This document shows positions 41,648 through 44,188 of a stretch of 44,188 nucleotides of DNA, one piece after another. The stretch spans positions 1-44,188 of the forward strand of contig JAJYCW010000019.1 of NCBI GenBank assembly GCA_021777995.1, read 5' to 3'. The notes under the pieces are model-generated. The model was not told the origin of the DNA. It saw only the letters and a list, made by a program, of their open reading frames with translations, and made no database searches. A program made the position numbers and the translations under genes. How positions within the stretch are numbered: position 1 is the first letter of the stretch; every line of letters starts with the position of its first letter. Source of the DNA: a bacterium (GTDB taxonomy: Bacteria > Armatimonadota > Chthonomonadetes > Chthonomonadales > Chthonomonadaceae).

Positions 41648-42215
41648 CTCGCCTCGTTAAACGACTTCACTGTTATTCCTTACAACAGCAGAATCGGCCC
41701 GCCTCCTTATATCTCGTCTAAACCAGGGCGGGCCTCCTCAATGAGACCTGTTCCGCATCGACTAACCGTTCGCTGTTGGAATAGCCTCCACGTTAAGCGT
41801 AATTACCCTTCACCGTTAATTAATAGATCGATTTCCCGCTAGACGTGAATTACTTAGCTAACCCTCGTTTACAAGCATTGTGAACAATCTAACACCTGCA
41901 CTATGACTTATATCACAGCCGCACCGCCAAGGTTAAAAGTACAATAATTGCATGTGAAACGGGTAGAAATCAGGTGGCCTATTGCTTCGTGAGCCATTGG
42001 TGAGGATCATCTAATCCTGGCGTGCGTGGTCTCAGTTCACTGGTAACCAGTGCGTGGAACCTTCTATGATTGGATGACTTTTCGCAGTACTGACGCTCCG
42101 GGTACTCCCGGCTGATCCGGGCCGATACCGCAGTGCTCACGCCGTCAGGAACGTTTCTGGCGTCGTGGTCACCGTGACTGATAACCTCTTTCACGTTAAT
42201 AGCAGGACGAGTTTT
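41648..42215. other. Long non-coding stretch after Hsp70 remnant
   Basis: No supported gene. A hairpin GGCCCGCC/GGCGGGCC (41696-41734, 23-base loop, no T-tract) lies soon after the truncated frame. The rest, A/T-rich around 41800-41960, has stop codons in all frames. It is probably decayed sequence left when the hsp70 gene was lost, plus the promoter of whatever follows. Confidence 0.5.
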
Positions 42216-42467
42216 ATGGCATCGCTAATGATGGCGCACAGTGGCACATGCTTAAGCACTAACATCAGCACCGCAATGGGTGGCAACAACTGCGCGGTAA
42301 CCAACAGTGATTATCCAGATGCCGTTGGCCCTCTCCAGACGGTTGCGGTAGCCATGAAATATGCGTCGCTGAGGCTGCTATATGACATGCTTGGTATGGA
42401 TCGTAGGGGTACTGGGCCCGTTTGCCAGAACGAGCCTCCAGTCTATCCACCGAATTGTTATGAGTGA
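42216..42467 (+). CDS. Possible small Cys-containing protein
   Basis: An 83-aa frame, MASLMMAHSGTCLSTN and onward, with four cysteines and a Pro-rich end (PPVYPPNCYE). AGGA lies about eight bases before the ATG; a GTG at 42165 would extend it by 17 residues. No domain, signal peptide or homologue is recognised. It sits 49 bases before the head-repeat protein on the same strand. Coding status uncertain. Confidence 0.3.
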   Translation: MASLMMAHSGTCLSTNISTAMGGNNCAVTNSDYPDAVGPLQTVAVAMKYASLRLLYDMLGMDRRGTGPVCQNEPPVYPPNCYE

Positions 42468-42516
42468 CAATTCGGACTGAATACAGGTCACACACTAGAA
42501 AGAGGCACAAACCGAC

Positions 42517-43455
42517 ATGGCAGTAGAACCAATAGTTAGTCTTGATACCCGCATTACTCAGTTGGAGACGGAACTCCTACAAATCCGAAAAGCCCACGGT
42601 TCACTGGTTCGTAAAGTACGGGCAAGCGGTGCAGGCGTTCTCGCCATTTCGTGCATCTGCCTGCTGAGCAACTCGCTCCCTACCGCCCTTGCACAGGGCT
42701 ACGGCACTACCTTACGATCCATTTTGCAGCGCATCACGGCTCTAGAGACCGCACAGAAGGCCACCACTGCCAACCTCACCAGCCTTAACAACAGCGTTGC
42801 GTCACTAGATACCAAAACAAAGTACCTAACTACAGGTGTGGACAGTAACGGCTATCCCGCCAGCTACTTCACAGCTTGCAATGTCTACATTCAGGACGGG
42901 TTGGGCAGCACGTCAGGTATCTCAGACGACCCTACACTCACCTCGGCTTTATATAATGAGCTTGACGGTGCCGGACAAATGCACGCGGTTTCCAATGGGC
43001 TAGGCAACCTCATTATTGGTTACAACGAACCTTCCAATATTTCTGCAGGCGGCTACACTGGTTCACATAATCTAATCGTGGGTGCCGACAACCACTACAC
43101 GTCCATAGGCGCCATTGTATCAGGTCTAGGAAACAGCGGTAATAGTCCGTTTGGTTCAGTCGTAGGAGGCATCGGTAACGAGACTACTGGTGACCTCGCA
43201 GATGTGTATGGTGGCTACCAAAATGTCGCATCTGGATTTATTAGTGCCGTAAGCGGCGGAGCATCCAACACCGCTTCTGGCATTTTCTCTACCATTTCTG
43301 GCGGAGAGTCCAATGGCAGTTCTGGCGCATTTTCTACGGTCTCTGCGGGATACGGCAACACTGCATCAGGTTCGTGGGCCAGTGTCAGCGGCGGGGCCTT
43401 TTTAAATGAACAAACGCCCGACGGTTGGGCTGGCGGCACGTACCACACGCCTTAG
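42517..43455 (+). CDS. YadA-head-like repeat protein with coiled coil and membrane anchor
   Basis: 312 aa. An N-terminal cytoplasmic heptad region (about 5-30) is followed by one hydrophobic segment (VLAISCICLLSNSLPTALA), a coiled coil (about 65-100: ILQRITALETAQKATTANL) and a long Gly/Ser/Asn-rich region. From about residue 195 it holds 14- to 16-residue repeats such as VSGGASNTASGIFST, ISGGESNGSSGAFST and VSAGYGNTASGSWAS, the pattern of left-handed beta-roll heads in trimeric adhesins. It ends soon after the last repeat with no YadA-type beta-barrel anchor or intramolecular chaperone domain, so it is either anchored by the N-terminal segment or truncated. The weak Shine-Dalgarno site is AGAAAGAGG. 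Confidence 0.8.
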   Translation: MAVEPIVSLDTRITQLETELLQIRKAHGSLVRKVRASGAGVLAISCICLLSNSLPTALAQGYGTTLRSILQRITALETAQKATTANLTSLNNSVASLDTKTKYLTTGVDSNGYPASYFTACNVYIQDGLGSTSGISDDPTLTSALYNELDGAGQMHAVSNGLGNLIIGYNEPSNISAGGYTGSHNLIVGADNHYTSIGAIVSGLGNSGNSPFGSVVGGIGNETTGDLADVYGGYQNVASGFISAVSGGASNTASGIFSTISGGESNGSSGAFSTVSAGYGNTASGSWASVSGGAFLNEQTPDGWAGGTYHTP

Positions 43456-43507
43456 TATTGGATCAGGGCGATTCTATGGTAGTTTTCGCATTGGATGACT
43501 TACTAGA

Positions 43508-43540
43508 TTTAGCCAGCCTTCGGTGTGCAGGCTGGCTAAA
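43508..43540. terminator. Bidirectional terminator, head-repeat protein and opposite gene
   Basis: The perfect 12-bp stem TTTAGCCAGCCT/AGGCTGGCTAAA with a 9-base loop lies 52 bases after one stop and 9 bases before the stop of the opposite frame. The three A/T pairs at its foot give short U-runs on both sides. Confidence 0.7.
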
Positions 43541-43549
43541 CTCGATCCA

Positions 43550-43870
43550 TCAACTTAATCCTGTTGCCCGCAGTTCCCGCGTAACCTCTGTAGGAGCCCC
43601 GTCGTTATGGCTCCGAGGTGTGAGAAGGTTCGTAAGTACTCGCTCCACGGGCATAAGTTTGATCGCGCGGTAGCCGTTGAAAGCTAGCGGTTGCAGTTTA
43701 CCTGCCTCCTCATAGCGCTCGGCTGCTTTGTTAAAGCGTGTGATATAAGGGACCGTAAGGTACACGGTCGCACCGCGGCCAAACGGCACTACCCTGCGAA
43801 CGCACCTTCTGACCATGGATCTAGATGCAGGTACGAAGGCTGTCGCTCGCAGTATTCTGCGTAGCCTCAT
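43550..43870 (-). CDS. Small basic hypothetical protein
   Basis: A 106-aa frame from the ATG at 43870, with an alternative ATG at 43816. The N-terminus is Arg-rich (MRLRRILRATAFVPASRSMVRRCVRRV). The body, TVYLTVPYITRFNKAAERYE and PLAFNGYRAIKLMPVERVL, has protein-like composition with amphipathic stretches, but no family is recognised. No clear ribosome binding site is seen before either start. The main support is the strong terminator placed nine bases after its stop. Moderate confidence that it is real. Confidence 0.45.
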   Translation of the reverse strand: MRLRRILRATAFVPASRSMVRRCVRRVVPFGRGATVYLTVPYITRFNKAAERYEEAGKLQPLAFNGYRAIKLMPVERVLTNLLTPRSHNDGAPTEVTRELRATGLS

Positions 43871-44095
43871 ATTTGTAGCGATCGTTAGGTTAGGGCTGAC
43901 ATTGATTATGCAGCGGAGATTTACATAATCTGCCTGGAAAATATACTGAGTTTACATTCAGGCTTCCAGAGACTAAAATATGACGGATCGGAATTTTGGC
44001 CTTGGCTGTTGATATAAGGCTACAGCCTATCTTCTGAAAAGTTATATTTTAATGCTGCACGAACGGCATTCGTTGAAAACTCAGAAGGATGGAAG

Positions 44096-44188
44096 GTGAA
44101 GCCTCTCATGAAGAACATCGTTCTACCTGCCGTGATTCTCATGGCATTACCCGCATTGGCTAGCGCAAGTGGTACCCAGCTTATTGCC
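44096..44188 (+). CDS. Start of a secreted protein, cut by the window end
   Basis: An open frame running off the right edge. From the GTG at 44096 (AAGGA six bases upstream) it reads MKPLMKNIVLPAVILMALPALASASG, a clear signal peptide. The ATG at 44108 in the same frame is an alternative start with a less well-spaced GGAAGG. Only the leader is visible, so the mature product is unknown. Confidence 0.6.
   Translation, partial: MKPLMKNIVLPAVILMALPALASASGTQLIA

Noticed and set aside
43425-43673. 82-codon + strand frame after the head-repeat protein
   Set aside because: It runs through the bidirectional terminator and antisense to the better supported minus-strand frame.
1-44188. tRNA or rRNA genes, CRISPR arrays, insertion sequences
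   Set aside because: No cloverleaf-like TTCGANTCC blocks, spaced repeats, transposase motifs or terminal inverted repeats were found on reading; the many Asp/Gly repeats at 21706-23550 are protein repeats.

Overview
The window looks like a chromosomal segment from a free-living, flagellated, saccharolytic bacterium, most likely of the phylum Armatimonadota. The phylum call is inference. It rests mainly on two DUF1559 prepilin-like proteins whose N-terminal helix runs straight into the block [13 protein letters not shown], a signature I associate with that phylum, together with a dense set of secreted glycoside hydrolases, CRTAC1/UnbV and YncE-phosphoesterase proteins. Base composition is moderate, and most genes have recognisable Shine-Dalgarno sites. 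I see no rRNA, tRNA, CRISPR array, transposase or integrase.

Layout. (1) 0.3-5.5 kb, + strand: a flagellar filament block of flagellin, FliD cap, FliS chaperone and a FliT-position small protein. (2) 5.6-6.3 kb, - strand: an NlpC/P60 hydrolase. (3) 6.6-11.6 kb, + strand: GH92 alpha-mannosidase, LacI-family regulator, DUF1559 prepilin-like protein and a small lipoprotein. (4) 11.6-17.4 kb, + strand: a long structured leader, then a GH2 beta-mannosidase-type enzyme with a malectin domain, overlapping a secreted beta-propeller protein. (5) 17.7-26.6 kb, - strand: from right to left, a GH71/99-like Tat-exported enzyme, a second LacI regulator with a CRTAC1-type FG-GAP protein, then DUF1559, small lipoprotein and a second GH92. 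(6) 26.6-32.4 kb: recO, an unknown secreted protein, an excisionase-type HTH protein with a Wzm/Wzt-like ABC exporter, a YprB-like nuclease and a GNAT acetyltransferase. (7) 32.5-41.3 kb: YncE/phosphoesterase fusion, rhamnulokinase, tandem retropepsin-PDZ proteins, VOC protein, Gfo/Idh/MocA oxidoreductase and BadF-type sugar kinase. (8) 41.4-44.2 kb: a truncated Hsp70 N-terminus, a YadA-head-repeat protein, a small hypothetical gene and the start of a secreted protein cut by the window edge.

The main result is a candidate regulon. The palindrome ATGTTATCGATAACAT (or close variants) occurs four times, each time at a promoter: before the GH2/propeller operon (11889), twice before the DUF1559-lipoprotein-GH92 operon (21599 and 21641, centres 42 bp apart), and before the second lacI gene itself (24622). 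This ties the LacI protein at 23551-24600 to two divergently oriented glycan-degrading operons and to its own operon with the CRTAC1-type protein. The encoded enzymes (GH92 alpha-mannosidases, GH2 beta-mannosidase type, GH71/99-like) suggest breakdown of mannose-rich glycans outside the cytoplasm. DUF1559 plus small lipoprotein occurs twice, each time near a GH92 gene, and may be a recurrent surface or envelope partner of these enzymes.
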